Shown here in pieces: positions 51,795 to 62,480 of a stretch of DNA of 64,000 nucleotides; position 1 is the stretch's first letter, and every line of letters starts with the position of its first letter. The stretch comes from Leishmania mexicana MHOM/GT/2001/U1103. Taxonomy: Eukaryota > Euglenozoa > Kinetoplastea > Trypanosomatida > Trypanosomatidae. The position numbers and the translations under genes were made by a program. The notes beneath the pieces are model-generated. The model was not told the DNA's origin. It saw nothing but the letters and a program-made list of their open reading frames with translations, and made no database searches. The stretch spans positions 744,001-808,000 of the forward strand of contig NC_018331.1 in the NCBI RefSeq assembly GCF_000234665.1. Reading direction: 5' to 3'.

Positions 51795-52400
51795 GGTAAA
51801 AAGAACTTGCGGCGCTGCTCCTGTAGCCTACAGACACAAGCGCAAGCCGCTACAAGTAATGCGGTACTACTCGCTACGACGAGTGAGAATGAGAGTGAGA
51901 GTGAGAGTGAGACGGACAGAGATGCGCGCGCACACACACGCGCGCGAAAGAACGGAGAAGTGAAGGGAGGAGAGCACATGCGCATGCGCATCATTTTTCC
52001 CACCATCACCCCCTCCGCATGGGCGGAGGGAGGGGAACACGTGTGGTGGGCCGTGTGTATCAAGCAAAATGAGCGCACACACGCAACACACAGAAACGTG
52101 TTAGTGTCATGAAGACCACCGCAGCACCTTGACTGCATGAGTGGTGAAGTGGCGTCAAGAGAGAGCTAATAAAAAAAAAAGAGATGCTGCAGGAGGGGAG
52201 GGGGGAGGCAGACGACGTCCACCCGTCCCGTGACGCTCCATCAGCTCTCACGCACCCCACTTCTCCGCTCCCTTTCTCGGACTCTCGCTCGACGCTGTTG
52301 TTCGGCGTGATGGAGCGCGTACAGGTTTGCACCGTCTACACGAGGAGTAGACAGCGAAAAAAATCGTAAAGGCGTCGGCAGGGAAGGAGATCGAGCGCAG

Positions 52401-52441
<41 letters not shown>

Positions 52442-53662
52442 AGGGGGAGGGGCATCACGCGTTCATTGAGCTGAAAAAAAAATCGAGAGATCCACGACGA
52501 GCGTAGACGGGGGAGATGAAGCGGTTTCCTGGAGCCTCAGAGAACGAGCCGTGCAACTTTCTGCTGGGATCTTGCCGTTGATGCGGTGAACAGGATGACT
52601 CGTGGCGCACACGCATAGAACAGTCAACCATGCAGAGCAGTCATCGCCACGTACGCCCCCCCCCTTGTCAAGCAGGCAGACAGACACGCCAGGGGCGAGG
52701 ACGCAGAGAAGCGGCACCTCGGAAAGAAAAAGACGAGGAGACTCCGAAGAAGAACGATAAACAAATGTGCCGTAGCGAGGAAGCAAAATGGGAGACGCGC
52801 AGCATACGCGAGCATAGCCAGTAGCACAGTCAGATACGCAGCACCACAACGGTATACATGATCAGAAGGTAACGACAGGCAGACACACAGCCATCGCTTC
52901 CCGACTCTGTCTCTCCTCGTCCCGTTCCAATCCACTCGATCCACCTCATCCCCCCTCCCCCTCCCTCCTCCCCACACGAGCACCGCTGGCAGCGACAGCA
53001 ACACGAGGACAGTCACCAGCATATAAAAAAGAAAAACAATAAAAACGAATTTTTCTTTCTTTTTCAGGAGAGAAGCACACGCATCCACCAGGCACATACG
53101 CATCCGTCCCCCCCTCCTCCTCAGCCCGGTCAACCCCACCCAGAAAGCAGCATACACCTCCAGGAGTGATGTGCCCATAAACCCGTCAACGGCAAGGGAC
53201 GCACATGTGAAAGCGAGACGAGCACGCATCGCCACCGCACCACACCACACCACACGCACACGCACACGCACACGCACGCACAGAAAGAGGGAGAGGAAAA
53301 CAATACAAGCAAAGAGATGGAGGTGGTGGCGGTAACACATACAGTACGTACGTGTCGGTATGCGTGTGTGTGGCGTGGTGTGTGTGGTGTGTATGGGTGA
53401 TCGACACAAAGAGAGAGAGATGGCCGGCTGCAAAGGAAAGGACGTAGATGAGAGAGACGCGCGCCCGAGGGAGAGCGAGAGAGAGCGAGCGCGGGAAGTA
53501 AGCTCAAACAATTTTTAAAAAAGAATGCGTGCCACCCAACTGCCGTTCTTCTCCCCCCCCCCTGTGCGTGAGCGGGGGCGCATTTTTCGCCCTTCATGCA
53601 GCAGTCCCCCATCACTGCGGCTGTTGTGCCCCTACAGCCACTTCCGACGTGTCATAGCTTCT
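51795..53662. other. Intergenic region, 1.9 kb, no gene seen
   Basis: Contains a (GT)n tract at 52404-52437, a GAGAGT block near 51887-51910, a short palindromic CCCTCCGCATGGGCGGAGGG at 52010-52029, and CA-rich blocks near 53240-53282. Long minus-strand frames here are Val/Cys/Leu-rich products of simple sequence. Confidence 0.7.
52404..52437. repeat. (GT)n microsatellite
   Basis: About 34 bases of alternating G and T. Confidence 0.95.
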
Positions 53663-54218
53663 CTACTGGTTCGCGTTGCTGCCGCCGTTGGCGGCGTTCG
53701 TGTTGTTGCCACCACCGCCCCCCATGAAGAAGGACGCGACATGCCCGGCTGCCTGGGGCCGCGCCGCCGCCTGGGAGAGCATGAAGGATGTTACCTTCTG
53801 CTGGGCGTCGCGGCGGCACTTGAAGTAGCCAAGGAAGTTCGCGCCGGAGAGCAGTACTCCAGCGAGGGTGATAGGCAAGTACTTGAAGGACAGGAAGTTC
53901 AGGAAGAGGAGCACCACCCAGGTCACACAGTTCGCGCCAGTTGTGATCCAGAAGAACCAGTTGTCGTACGCGTTCACGCGCTGGTCCGCCTCGGGGCTGC
54001 TCTCGAATATCCACTGAGTCGTCCCATCATCTTGTACCTCGTTCCACCACCGCATGGAGACGAGGATGCGGCCCGTCACGTTCTTTGTCGTCCAGAAGNN
54101 NNNNNNNNNNNNNNNNNNNNNNNNNNNNNNNNNNNNNNNNNNNNNNNNNNNNNNNNNNNNNNNNNNNNNNNNNNNNNNNNNNNNNNNNNNNNNNNNNNGG
54201 CTTGGTATCTTGGTTCAT
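53663..54218 (-). CDS. TVP23/FAM18-type Golgi membrane protein, broken by assembly gap
   Basis: The 144 codons from 54097 to the stop encode the body of a TVP23-family protein, a small multi-pass protein of late Golgi vesicles. Visible signatures are FWTTKNVTGRILVSMRWWNEV, split around the conserved NVTGR and RWW, then WIFES, then two to three hydrophobic segments (about WITTGANCVTWVVLLFLNFL and LPITLAGVLLSGANFLGY) and a polar Gly/Asn-rich tail. A separate piece upstream of the 100-N gap begins with an ATG at 54218 (MNQDTK) and is probably the true N-terminus. The two pieces are out of frame across the gap, as expected if the N's are a placeholder. The family is usually about 190-210 residues, so roughly 40-55 residues are missing. 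Confidence 0.88.
54099..54198. other. Assembly gap of 100 N inside the TVP23-type gene
   Basis: Exactly 100 N's with coding sequence of the same gene on both sides. The length is a placeholder, so the frame shift across it has no meaning. Confidence 0.95.
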
Positions 54219-54532
54219 CGCGGCTGCGGCTGCTCTTTCTGCGCGGTGAGGGGGAGCGTTTAATAGGGCAAGCGCCTATGAGCCAGCAAGTGTCTGTGGG
54301 TGCGCACGCTTTCTGGAGAGACGGGGGGAGGGAGGGAGGGGCGAGAACCAAAGCGAACGAGGAGGGGACGCGAACAGGCGGCTACAGCGGCAGCGCCGAG
54401 AACAGAAGGGGAATGCGCTAGGGGTGAAAGCAGCGAGCTGCATGAGGAGAACCACAACAACACGGAAGCGAAGACGATGCGCACAAGAGGGCGAAGTGGG
54501 GCCAAAAAGAGAGGAAGCGAATTGGTTGGTTT

Positions 54533-54566
54533 GGGGGGATGGGGGGATGGGGGGATGGGGAGGGGC
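54533..54566 (+). other. Potential G-quadruplex motif
   Basis: Five G-runs of four to six bases separated by AT or A spacers lie on the plus strand, which is the template strand here. The pattern meets the usual definition of a G-quadruplex motif with very short loops. Confidence 0.8.
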
Positions 54567-54805
54567 AAGGTGCGCATCCTCCGTGGTCCTCTCCCGAGTC
54601 GCCCATTCCTTGTTCCGCTTACCCATGCGCTGCGGTTGTGGAGTCGGCTTCGTGGTGACGGTATGACGGCATGAGCCCACACCCATCCGGCCCTCCCACA
54701 GCTCGCGTTGCCTTTCCTGTCCTCTGTCTTCTTTGGTTGTGGTTCGGTCTCCCCTCACCTTCATTCGGGCTGCGAGGATCCACCTGCACGTGTCCGTGTC
54801 TTGCC

Positions 54806-54823
54806 ATATATATATATATATAT
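54806..54823. repeat. (AT)n tract
   Basis: Alternating A/T of about 18 bases. Confidence 0.9.
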
Positions 54824-55258
54824 GTCTGTGTGTGATCGTGTAGAGGTGAGCATGCAATGCGCCCTGCGTGCCATAAGGGAATGGGAGAAGACATATCACT
54901 TTAGTTACAACGGAGAGCGAGAGAGAGAGAGAGTCGTCTTGAGGTGAAACGAACGTGCGCACATCATTGACGGCCAAAGAACAAGGAGCACAACAAACAC
55001 ACGTGCACACACACACACACGCACGCACAGTCCACCCCACCCCCGCCATGGCAAGCACAACGAAGACAACGGCATGCAAGACAAGAGCAACAACGTCATG
55101 GCACAAACCCACGCATGCGGTGAGTTCCTGCGAGGCGCCGGTGCGCGGGGAGAGAGGAAAGCGTGTCGCCGACGGGGCGAAGCATCTTCAGGCGGTGTGC
55201 CATCCACCGTTCCTCCCTCCGCCTGCCATGTCAGGCTGGACGAGCGCCCATTGTCCAG

Positions 55259-55681
55259 TTACTCCGCCAAGCGCGGCGCCGCGGCGCCGCTCTGGCGCTC
55301 CTTCTGCCGCTGTACGAGGTAGACCATACCACAGTACACCGTCTCTAGCGCCTCGGCCTCGCAATCGCGCCCCTTCGCACGCTGGCAGCGCTGCAGCGCT
55401 CGCTGCTCATTCTTGCACGTCGGCGCCATCGCGGCTGCGCGGAAGATGGCCGTTTGCTTCTTGTCGTCTTCGAGGCACTTCCGCGCGATCTCCTGATACG
55501 GCTTGCACCGCTTGATCCCTCGTCGCTGGAGACTCTGGTCCACGTAGCTCCCATCGATGTGCTGCGGCACGAAGTTTTGAATGCACGCGTCAAGGTCGCC
55601 GGTCTCTTGCGAGCAGAAGCGGTCCGTCATCAGCTTCGTCAAGAGAATCTGAAGATTCTCGTTGGTGATTTGCTCTGCCAT
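55259..55681 (-). CDS. Small protein with four CX9C motifs (double CHCH), NDUFA8-like
   Basis: A 140-residue protein with eight cysteines in four perfect CX9C motifs: Cys23/33, Cys59/69, Cys89/99 and Cys107/117. Two CX9C pairs form one CHCH helical hairpin, so this is a double-CHCH protein. Such proteins are imported into the mitochondrial intermembrane space by the Mia40/Erv1 disulphide relay or a trypanosomatid equivalent. Complex I subunit NDUFA8 has the same four-motif layout, so an NDUFA8 homologue is the best guess; another intermembrane-space factor is possible. The frame is open far upstream, but MAEQITNENL at 55681 is the last ATG before the conserved part and gives a compact protein with no presequence, as expected for this import route. 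The tail is charged and Ala/Arg-rich. Confidence 0.85.
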   Translation of the reverse strand: MAEQITNENLQILLTKLMTDRFCSQETGDLDACIQNFVPQHIDGSYVDQSLQRRGIKRCKPYQEIARKCLEDDKKQTAIFRAAAMAPTCKNEQRALQRCQRAKGRDCEAEALETVYCGMVYLVQRQKERQSGAAAPRLAE

Positions 55682-56616
55682 GCTGTGAGCAGGAAGAGAA
55701 GGTGGGGAGGGGAGAAAACAGAGTGACCGAGGACACGTGGAACGGAATCGATGACAGCCTTGTCGTGCTTTGCCGACTCGAACCCCAAGCGCTCTCTCGT
55801 AACGAGTGCCCAAGTTGTATCGTTGTGGGTCGATGTGAAGGAGGGAGGGGGAGGGGGTCAACTCAATCGTGCCTTGCCGCAGTGGCGTCGATGACGATGA
55901 CGGCGGTGATGATGGGGCGTCACTTTCACGCGGGGCCACAGCACAAGCAGAGCACAAACAACAAGTGGAAGAGATGAAGGGAGGATGAGAAGGGGCGAGA
56001 TGATGTGAAGTGCCACGACGCGGCAGGCGAGGAGGGGAGTGCAGTGCGCGCAGCGGCTTCTGTAGATGCGTGCGGGTTGGACACCGACAGGGCACCCAAA
56101 CTAAGGGAACGCCATCGTGGGGTGGAGAGGGGAGGAGGGAGGGGTGCTGATGTACATGCAGTCCGCACACACACACAAACACACGGACACCCCTAGACAC
56201 TGGATGCAGAGAAGGTGGAAGAGTGGTTGCGTCAGGACTTGTGCAGCCTCTGTCCCCTCACTAGAGAACCAGAAAAAAAGCAGCCCACCACACACAAGCC
56301 AGCATAAATAATATATAAGGTGGAACGCATGTGAGGACGGGGCGGTGATGGCTGGAGTGCAACGTCAAAGGTACGAGAAGGGAAGACTGGGGGACGGGAG
56401 GGACGACAAGGATACGGGAGAAGGGGGGAGGGAGGCGAGAGATGGAAGGGGAAAGGGAAGAGGTGGGCAGCGGAGAGGGTACTCGAATCGCGCGATGGCC
56501 GACGGCCCTCCGTTTCCGTTTCGCTTCGCCTCACTCCGCGTCTCCTCTTCTCTTTCCGCAAGTCGCCATCGGCGCATTCTCACACCGTCCCATCGCCCAC
56601 CAGAAGAGCGAGAGTG
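55682..56616. other. Intergenic region, no gene seen
   Basis: About 0.9 kb between the membrane-protein gene and the four-CX9C gene. Plus-strand purine-rich blocks (about 56380-56480) correspond to pyrimidine-rich transcript. No recognisable coding sequence. Confidence 0.7.
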
Positions 56617-59600
56617 TCATCTCCCGACCTCCTCAGCAAGACTAGCCGTGATCTCATCCGTCCACTGCTGCTGTCTCCATGCGACATACTGCTCTACATC
56701 CCACGGAGGGTTCTGCGTCGGCGGCGGTGACGCTGAAAAGGTGGCGTCGTGCGACACCTGTAGCCTCCGCGGTGATTGGGAAAGGGGGTCACTGCCATCC
56801 GCAGCAGCAGCAGCAGCAGCGCGTCTGTGGCGATGTCCATACTCTCGACGTGGATACCGGCGCCGTCGACGGTACCCGCCGAGATGATGACAACGACAAT
56901 GCTCCTGGATGAAGAGCTCAATCGCCCCGTCATCCTCTTCCACCCATCTCCGCCACGCAACGGCAAGCAAGGTCACCCGGACAGCGGAGGAGCAGATCAT
57001 CAGCATCAAGAGCAGCAGTACCGCGTATGTGCGATAGTCATCCTTGAGTCGGCACTGCCCGTACTCGGCACAGCAGCCGGCGATGCGCCGCTCAAAAAAA
57101 AAGTTGTCGCGCTCCTCGCGTGCCAGGAAGCAGGTCGCGTTGCAGCCCTGTATGCGGAAGTAGTCGGGGTAAGCACCGTAGGTGGGCAGGTACGTGTCCG
57201 TCGCATTGCTCACATGCCGCGCTGGCGGCGTTGATCGAGAAGACACAGCGAGCGCAAAGCAAGGCGGAGTCAACCCCAGACCCACGCGAGCATCTCGGCT
57301 GCCGTGTCGACGAACAGCCGCTAGCAGCGACTGCCACCGGACTCCCTCAAGCTGGTCGTAGGAGAGGCACAAGTCGCCATCACTGTGGACGGCGGATGCG
57401 TCGCGGAAAATACCGACTGGGTACTCAGCAGAGATCTCATAGAGGCACTTGCGCAGCCGATCCGTGTAACAGTCGCTGTACCAGGGAGAGCTGGATACAG
57501 ATAGCAGACGGTGGTCCTTGCGGAGCGTACCTCCAATCACAGCGGCGTAGTAGGCGCTCACCGTCACCAGCACACTTGCAGCGCACAGAAGGGGCCACCA
57601 GTGCCGCGAGCGTCGCAGCATGGGGATAAGGAAGTAGTGCACCGCAAAGGTGGTGAGTGTCATCAGCAGCAACGTCCGCTGGTCCGGCCAGCTGTCCAGC
57701 AAGAACACCGTAGCAAGGTAGGCGTTTGCCGTGATGACTCCATCCAGCTGCACGCACGTCCGCAGCACGGTCAGCCTCTGCCGCACGCGGGAGAAGGAAA
57801 CCTGCACGATGCCCTGCGCGTACCGCCGCCAGCCGAAACTTGCGTACACCCACGGCGACAGCACAGAGGCGGCAAGAAAAAGAGAAACACTGGCGGTAAC
57901 GCAGACGCAGGTGAGCGCGAAGAGCGGCTGCAGGACCGACCCAGCCGTCGGCGCACGGCCATCGACGACAAACGCGCCTTCGCTGCCAAAAGCGCCAACG
58001 ACGCTGCTGAAGATGGTGGCAATGCTGCCGCGTGCACCGATGCGCAGCGACGGCCAAAGCGGCCGTGGAAACGGCGATGATAACGACTCGGAAGACACGC
58101 GCATGCAGCGCCGCGCCACAACGAGAAGAAAGTAGACAGCGCGGCAAACCTGTAGCGCAACGACGACGACCTGCACGACGAGGGGGCCGCCCTTCTCGTA
58201 GCGCACTGCCCGCACCGCGTAGCGGACGGCAAAGACACCGTTGAGCAGAAAGCAGATCAGACTGAAGGACAAATCGGGCGGGATAACGTTATCGAAGGGG
58301 TAGCGGTTGCACGCCGTCGCATCCTCCACGTGAGCCACACGAGAACGTGTCACTGAGAAGACGGTCAGCAGCACCACCGTGGCGGTGAGTAGCACGAGCG
58401 CCACATACTGCAAGAGCACATACACCTGGCCGACGAACGCGATGTCGAGCAGCAGCGGTTGCCTCAGCGAGTGTGCGTTCGTGGGCAGAGGTGGCAGTGG
58501 CGTTGCAGAGACAATCCCCGCCGTGGCCGAGTGCTCTGCTGGGTGTGATGGCGCCAACGAGCCAGGCATCGCGTGACGGTTCGCAGTGTCGGGTGCGCCT
58601 GCCTCGTAGGTCTGCACCTCCGACGCACACTGTGAAGCAAAAACATTGTAGTAGGCCACGGTGCGACGGAGTGCACGGCAGCAGGCGGCAGAACTTCGAC
58701 ACAGCAACGCACCCGTTACAGAGCAAGGAAGCGAGAAGCACGACGGCGACTCCACCACGCCGTCCGCGGAAGCCGCCTCTCTCAGCCGGCGGTCCTCCCC
58801 GAGCCCTCGGTTTCCGGCCGCTGTTGTCACGCCTGGCAGTGACTGCATGAAGGACGATATCGGCAGCAATGAAAGCGAGGATGAAGCAGCGCCATTTGTC
58901 TCCTCCTCCTCTTCGCTGCTGGCACTGCCTGGATCGTCGCCCCTTGCAAACCACAGCGAGCGCGCCATGCCAGCCCTCTGCAGGTGCCGCCGTCCCCAGT
59001 GCGTAGTCGGAGAGGCGGAGAGCAAGGGCCGGCAAACGTGTGCTGTCCTCCTCGGCCATATGCCCAGAAGACGTGGCATTCCCCCAGTGTCACCGCGCTG
59101 CCCTGCCGCCTCCCTCTCTGAGCTATCGGGGATGTCACTGCCGCTGTAGTAGCTGTCGCTCTCGCTTGCGCTATCGAGTGGAGGACAGATCATCGTGCAC
59201 ATACCCCGCCTACCTAGGAAACGGCGTAGCCACAGAACTGCCGCGAAACAGCACACCGCTGCGCGACGCGGTAGCCACAGACACAACTCAGCCACACGTA
59301 GAGTGCCACCTTCGTCGAAAATATTGTCTTCCCATACCTCCTCCTCCTCTACCTCCCACCCACCGGTGGCGTGTACGCCTTGTGCGGGCAAAGACGCCAC
59401 CCAGCGGTGCCGACCATCACATGGTGACGCAGTATGCCAGTGCCCTTGCTCGGCATTTGAGATAACGGAGGGCAATGACCAACAGGCACGAGCTTGTGTG
59501 CGCACGGCGCCATGAAGGGAAGCGGTCGGTGCGGTGGATATCCTTTCTTCCGCAGCAACCAAAAAGCCCGCCCGCCGAGCGTCGCTTGCAAACGGAGAAG

Positions 59601-60426
59601 CGCTTCTGGTGGCGGCGGTGGGCAAGTGCGGCAATGGCGGCGGCGTGAACGCAGCATCACTAACAGGCAGATCGTTATCTACCATAGCGTCGTTGGCCTG
59701 CCAAACGACTTGCGCAGGGGTAACGAGGCCGTGCGGCAGCGGCGGCGGCGGTGGTGGCAGCGTGGTGGTTTTTGCTGCCGACGACCCGGACCACGTGGCT
59801 GCCTGCCGCGCTGGAGCGATGGCGTTGATGCCTGGAAGGTGCAGCGAGGCTAAGGAGGGGCCAGTCAGCTCTGCAAGCGGGGATGTCGACGGGAAGGGCA
59901 CGTGTGTCGCTGCAGTACTCTCGATGAGACTAGCCTGCTCAAGTGATGCGTCGACGCGGGCAGCGGCAGGGGCAAGGGTTTGACGGGAAACAGCGGTGGG
60001 GGCTGCCGACAAAGCTGTCCTGCGCATGCCGCCCTCGAATCTCTCAAAGCTGTCGTCACTGCTGCACCCGCTAAGGCTGCGACTGACTCTCCTGTACAGC
60101 CCACCGTTCGTGTCAGAGTCAAGATCAGGAGAGCGGCCAAAGACACCCTCGCCTGGCAGCGTCCGCTCCGGTGCCGTGAAGTGCTGCATCGCGAGCACTC
60201 GATGTGCAAGCAACTCGCGAGGAGACCTCGGCACGGCGGCAGATGTGGTTCCGTCAACAGCAGCCGCACCAGCGGCATGTAACGATAACAGGCGCCAGTC
60301 AACTGTTGCGGTTCCTGCGGTGAACGCCGCCACCAGCGGAAGTGCCTCTACATTCCCTTCCTCGCTCGTCTCCAGGCGTGCGCAACGCTGCGCTTTGGTG
60401 GCGGCATCATCATCGTGGCCATTCAT
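56617..60426 (-). CDS. Multi-pass membrane protein with Cys-rich loop, unrecognised
   Basis: A 1269-residue protein I do not recognise. The N-terminal ~640 residues are Ser/Ala/Pro-rich and probably cytosolic and disordered, with one hydrophobic stretch near residue 395. About eight hydrophobic segments follow, from about 655 to 1150: for example FVGQVYVLLQYVALVLLTA, SFSLICFLLNGVFAV, LVVQVVVVALQVCRAVYFLL, LTCVCVTASVSLFLAASVL, LLMTLTTFAVHYFLI, LLCAASVLVTVSAYYAAVI and YAVLLLLMLMICSSAV. The loop of ~170 residues before the last segment has many Cys, two NAT N-glycosylation sites and several Tyr/Asp residues, so it probably faces the lumen or outside and is disulphide-bonded. The tail has Arg/His runs and a poly-Ala stretch from a trinucleotide repeat (56801-56821). 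The ATG at 60426 is clear. Transporter, receptor or scaffold roles are all possible. Confidence 0.85.
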   Translation of the reverse strand: MNGHDDDAATKAQRCARLETSEEGNVEALPLVAAFTAGTATVDWRLLSLHAAGAAAVDGTTSAAVPRSPRELLAHRVLAMQHFTAPERTLPGEGVFGRSPDLDSDTNGGLYRRVSRSLSGCSSDDSFERFEGGMRRTALSAAPTAVSRQTLAPAAARVDASLEQASLIESTAATHVPFPSTSPLAELTGPSLASLHLPGINAIAPARQAATWSGSSAAKTTTLPPPPPPLPHGLVTPAQVVWQANDAMVDNDLPVSDAAFTPPPLPHLPTAATRSASPFASDARRAGFLVAAEERISTAPTASLHGAVRTQARACWSLPSVISNAEQGHWHTASPCDGRHRWVASLPAQGVHATGGWEVEEEEVWEDNIFDEGGTLRVAELCLWLPRRAAVCCFAAVLWLRRFLGRRGMCTMICPPLDSASESDSYYSGSDIPDSSEREAAGQRGDTGGMPRLLGIWPRRTAHVCRPLLSASPTTHWGRRHLQRAGMARSLWFARGDDPGSASSEEEEETNGAASSSLSLLPISSFMQSLPGVTTAAGNRGLGEDRRLREAASADGVVESPSCFSLPCSVTGALLCRSSAACCRALRRTVAYYNVFASQCASEVQTYEAGAPDTANRHAMPGSLAPSHPAEHSATAGIVSATPLPPLPTNAHSLRQPLLLDIAFVGQVYVLLQYVALVLLTATVVLLTVFSVTRSRVAHVEDATACNRYPFDNVIPPDLSFSLICFLLNGVFAVRYAVRAVRYEKGGPLVVQVVVVALQVCRAVYFLLVVARRCMRVSSESLSSPFPRPLWPSLRIGARGSIATIFSSVVGAFGSEGAFVVDGRAPTAGSVLQPLFALTCVCVTASVSLFLAASVLSPWVYASFGWRRYAQGIVQVSFSRVRQRLTVLRTCVQLDGVITANAYLATVFLLDSWPDQRTLLLMTLTTFAVHYFLIPMLRRSRHWWPLLCAASVLVTVSAYYAAVIGGTLRKDHRLLSVSSSPWYSDCYTDRLRKCLYEISAEYPVGIFRDASAVHSDGDLCLSYDQLEGVRWQSLLAAVRRHGSRDARVGLGLTPPCFALAVSSRSTPPARHVSNATDTYLPTYGAYPDYFRIQGCNATCFLAREERDNFFFERRIAGCCAEYGQCRLKDDYRTYAVLLLLMLMICSSAVRVTLLAVAWRRWVEEDDGAIELFIQEHCRCHHLGGYRRRRRYPRREYGHRHRRAAAAAAADGSDPLSQSPRRLQVSHDATFSASPPPTQNPPWDVEQYVAWRQQQWTDEITASLAEEVGR

Positions 60427-61539
60427 CGCCCTATTTCTCTCACATGGCGTGCGTACACGCAGAAATCAGTGGGGCGCACGCCACGATCGTGAGCACGCCG
60501 ACTCGGGAAGACTCGATCGACGGAGACAGAAAGCAATGAAAAAAAAAGCGACAAAGGCAGCCGAGTAGCCTCAGCGGCGTGCAGGTGCGCGTGCGGTCGT
60601 GGTGCGCCACCCATTCAACGACGGAAAGCGCAAAGAGCGAGCAGAGATGCGGTGCGCGCGCCGTCACGTGCACTCGCGCAATGCAAAAGGAGAAGAAGTG
60701 GAGGGGCAAGGCGGGTATGAATCACAGAAAAGGAGAGAGGATGAGAGGATGATGTGGGCATGGCAGGGAGAGGGGGAGAGTCGCAGCGCTCGCTGACGTG
60801 CAGCACCGCCGAAGCGGCGCTGGTGCAGGCAGGTGAGAGAGGCGCAAGACCAGCCGGCCTACACACACACGCGCCAACGCAGGTCCACGCATACGGGTTC
60901 GCTTGCATCGTCTTATCCGTGTCATCGGGAAGCGCGAAAAACGGCACGCTCCAGCAGCCATCGAGAGCGAGAGAGATGCGCGCACATGGCAACAACGCGA
61001 GGGAGGAAACTATGCTAGAGCGGCCAGGGACGACGCATAGAAAGGCGTGTACACCACAGCCAAGGACGGAGTCACGGAGACGCCCACCACGCACACAGAA
61101 ACGGGGAGAGAAAGGGAAGGGACAGGCAGCACGGAGGAGCGAAAGAGATGGAGGAGGCACCTGGTGAGTTGCGGGGAACAGGTCAGCGGCAAACAACACG
61201 CACGCGCGTACACATAGACAGACAAGAATCGGAGCTGCCAGAGCCAGCTCCATCGTCCGAGAAAAAGATGAGGCAACAGGGAGAGAGACACCAACAAGAA
61301 CGGCAGCGGCCCATGTGTCTACCTCTTGTTTTTCTTTTATTCGCATGCCAGTGACCGAGCAAGAGAACATGAGAGGAGGATGGGGGAGGCTGGAGGGACC
61401 CCATGGAGGCGTCCGGGGAAAGATCGGTGCTCAATGCGGTCCGTTAACGCACAAACGTGCATACACCCACACGCGATGCCGGCCAGACACCACAGCTCCT
61501 CCATCCCCTCCCAAATCACCTTCGTCATCACCGGGACAC

Positions 61540-62480
61540 CCTCTCAAGAGAGACTCGAAGTCATGGCTGCAGCTACACATCCATCGGGCGTCCGACTGCC
61601 CACAAGCATGCCATAGCGTAGTACCCCATCATCAGCACCGTCTCCGCAAGACCCGCAATGATGAGGTGAAAGCTTGGCTTGAGAGTAGCCCAAACAATGT
61701 CAGAGGAGACAGAGTTGTGGTTTGGACGCCACAAAGCCCGTGATCGTGCTCTGAAGCACCACACACGATAGCGCGACGCCACGTCCGCACACAAGCGTTC
61801 CCTCCCCCGCCTTTGCGCTATTTTCGTCGCAAGCAGCATCCCCAGTCACCGGGAGGAGGTCGCCGCTCGCTCTGTACGCCTGCCCACCATCGTCCACCTC
61901 GACAGCCCTGCAACTCATTCGTTGTCGCTACGCGGTCTTCTCACCTAGGTGTGCATCCTCATCGGACGCCAGGCGAGCTGTTCGGGCAAGCGAGAGGACA
62001 GCCACCACCAGCATATTACCACGGCCTGCACAACAGGCCACGACAGGACGTCCGGGGGGGAGACGTCGTGTGACTTGCAGTCTTTGGAAATATCATATGG
62101 TCGCAACAGTCACAGTAGCCGTCCGCCTCGCTCTCAACGTAGATGTCGGCAAAGGCCGTGCGAAGGTCGCCGCTGACACACCATTGCGGAACGCACAGTC
62201 CAGTGATCACTAAGGCTGTCAGCCGCCTCTCCGGACGCAACGCGCAACAGCGCACACCATACGAGCTGATGGTTTACCTTCGGGGTCAGCGAGGACGTCG
62301 GGTGCACCGTCGATTGACCCGTTCCATCGCTGCCGTCTGAACGACGATGAGCACTCCCCTGGCGAGGCGAGCTTCAGCCACAGGTGCGCCAGGCACTGTC
62401 CGCTGTTATCTTACACCACCGCGGTGGAGACTACCATCATGTCCGAGGCCACATGGACCGTCCTCGTGCAAGAGAGCAAG
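61540..62480. other. Complex non-coding block, possible degenerate retroposon
   Basis: Base composition is balanced and simple repeats are nearly absent, in contrast to both sides. There is no open frame worth calling. Leishmania genomes carry many degenerate ingi-related retroposons (SIDER) of about 0.5 kb in 3' UTRs, and this block has the right size and place, but I cannot confirm the signature sequence by eye. Confidence 0.3.

Larger units (their letters stand above)
54219..55258. other. Intergenic region, no gene seen
   Basis: Between the four-CX9C gene and the TVP23-type gene. It holds a strong G-run cluster (54533-54566), an (AT)n tract (54806-54823), a short GA run (54915-54932) and a CA tract near 55007-55020. 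No protein gene is supported. Confidence 0.7.

Noticed and set aside
55765..55795. tRNA T-loop-like sequence (GGTTCGAGTC on the minus strand)
   Set aside because: The flanking bases do not form a T stem and no acceptor, D or anticodon arm is visible.
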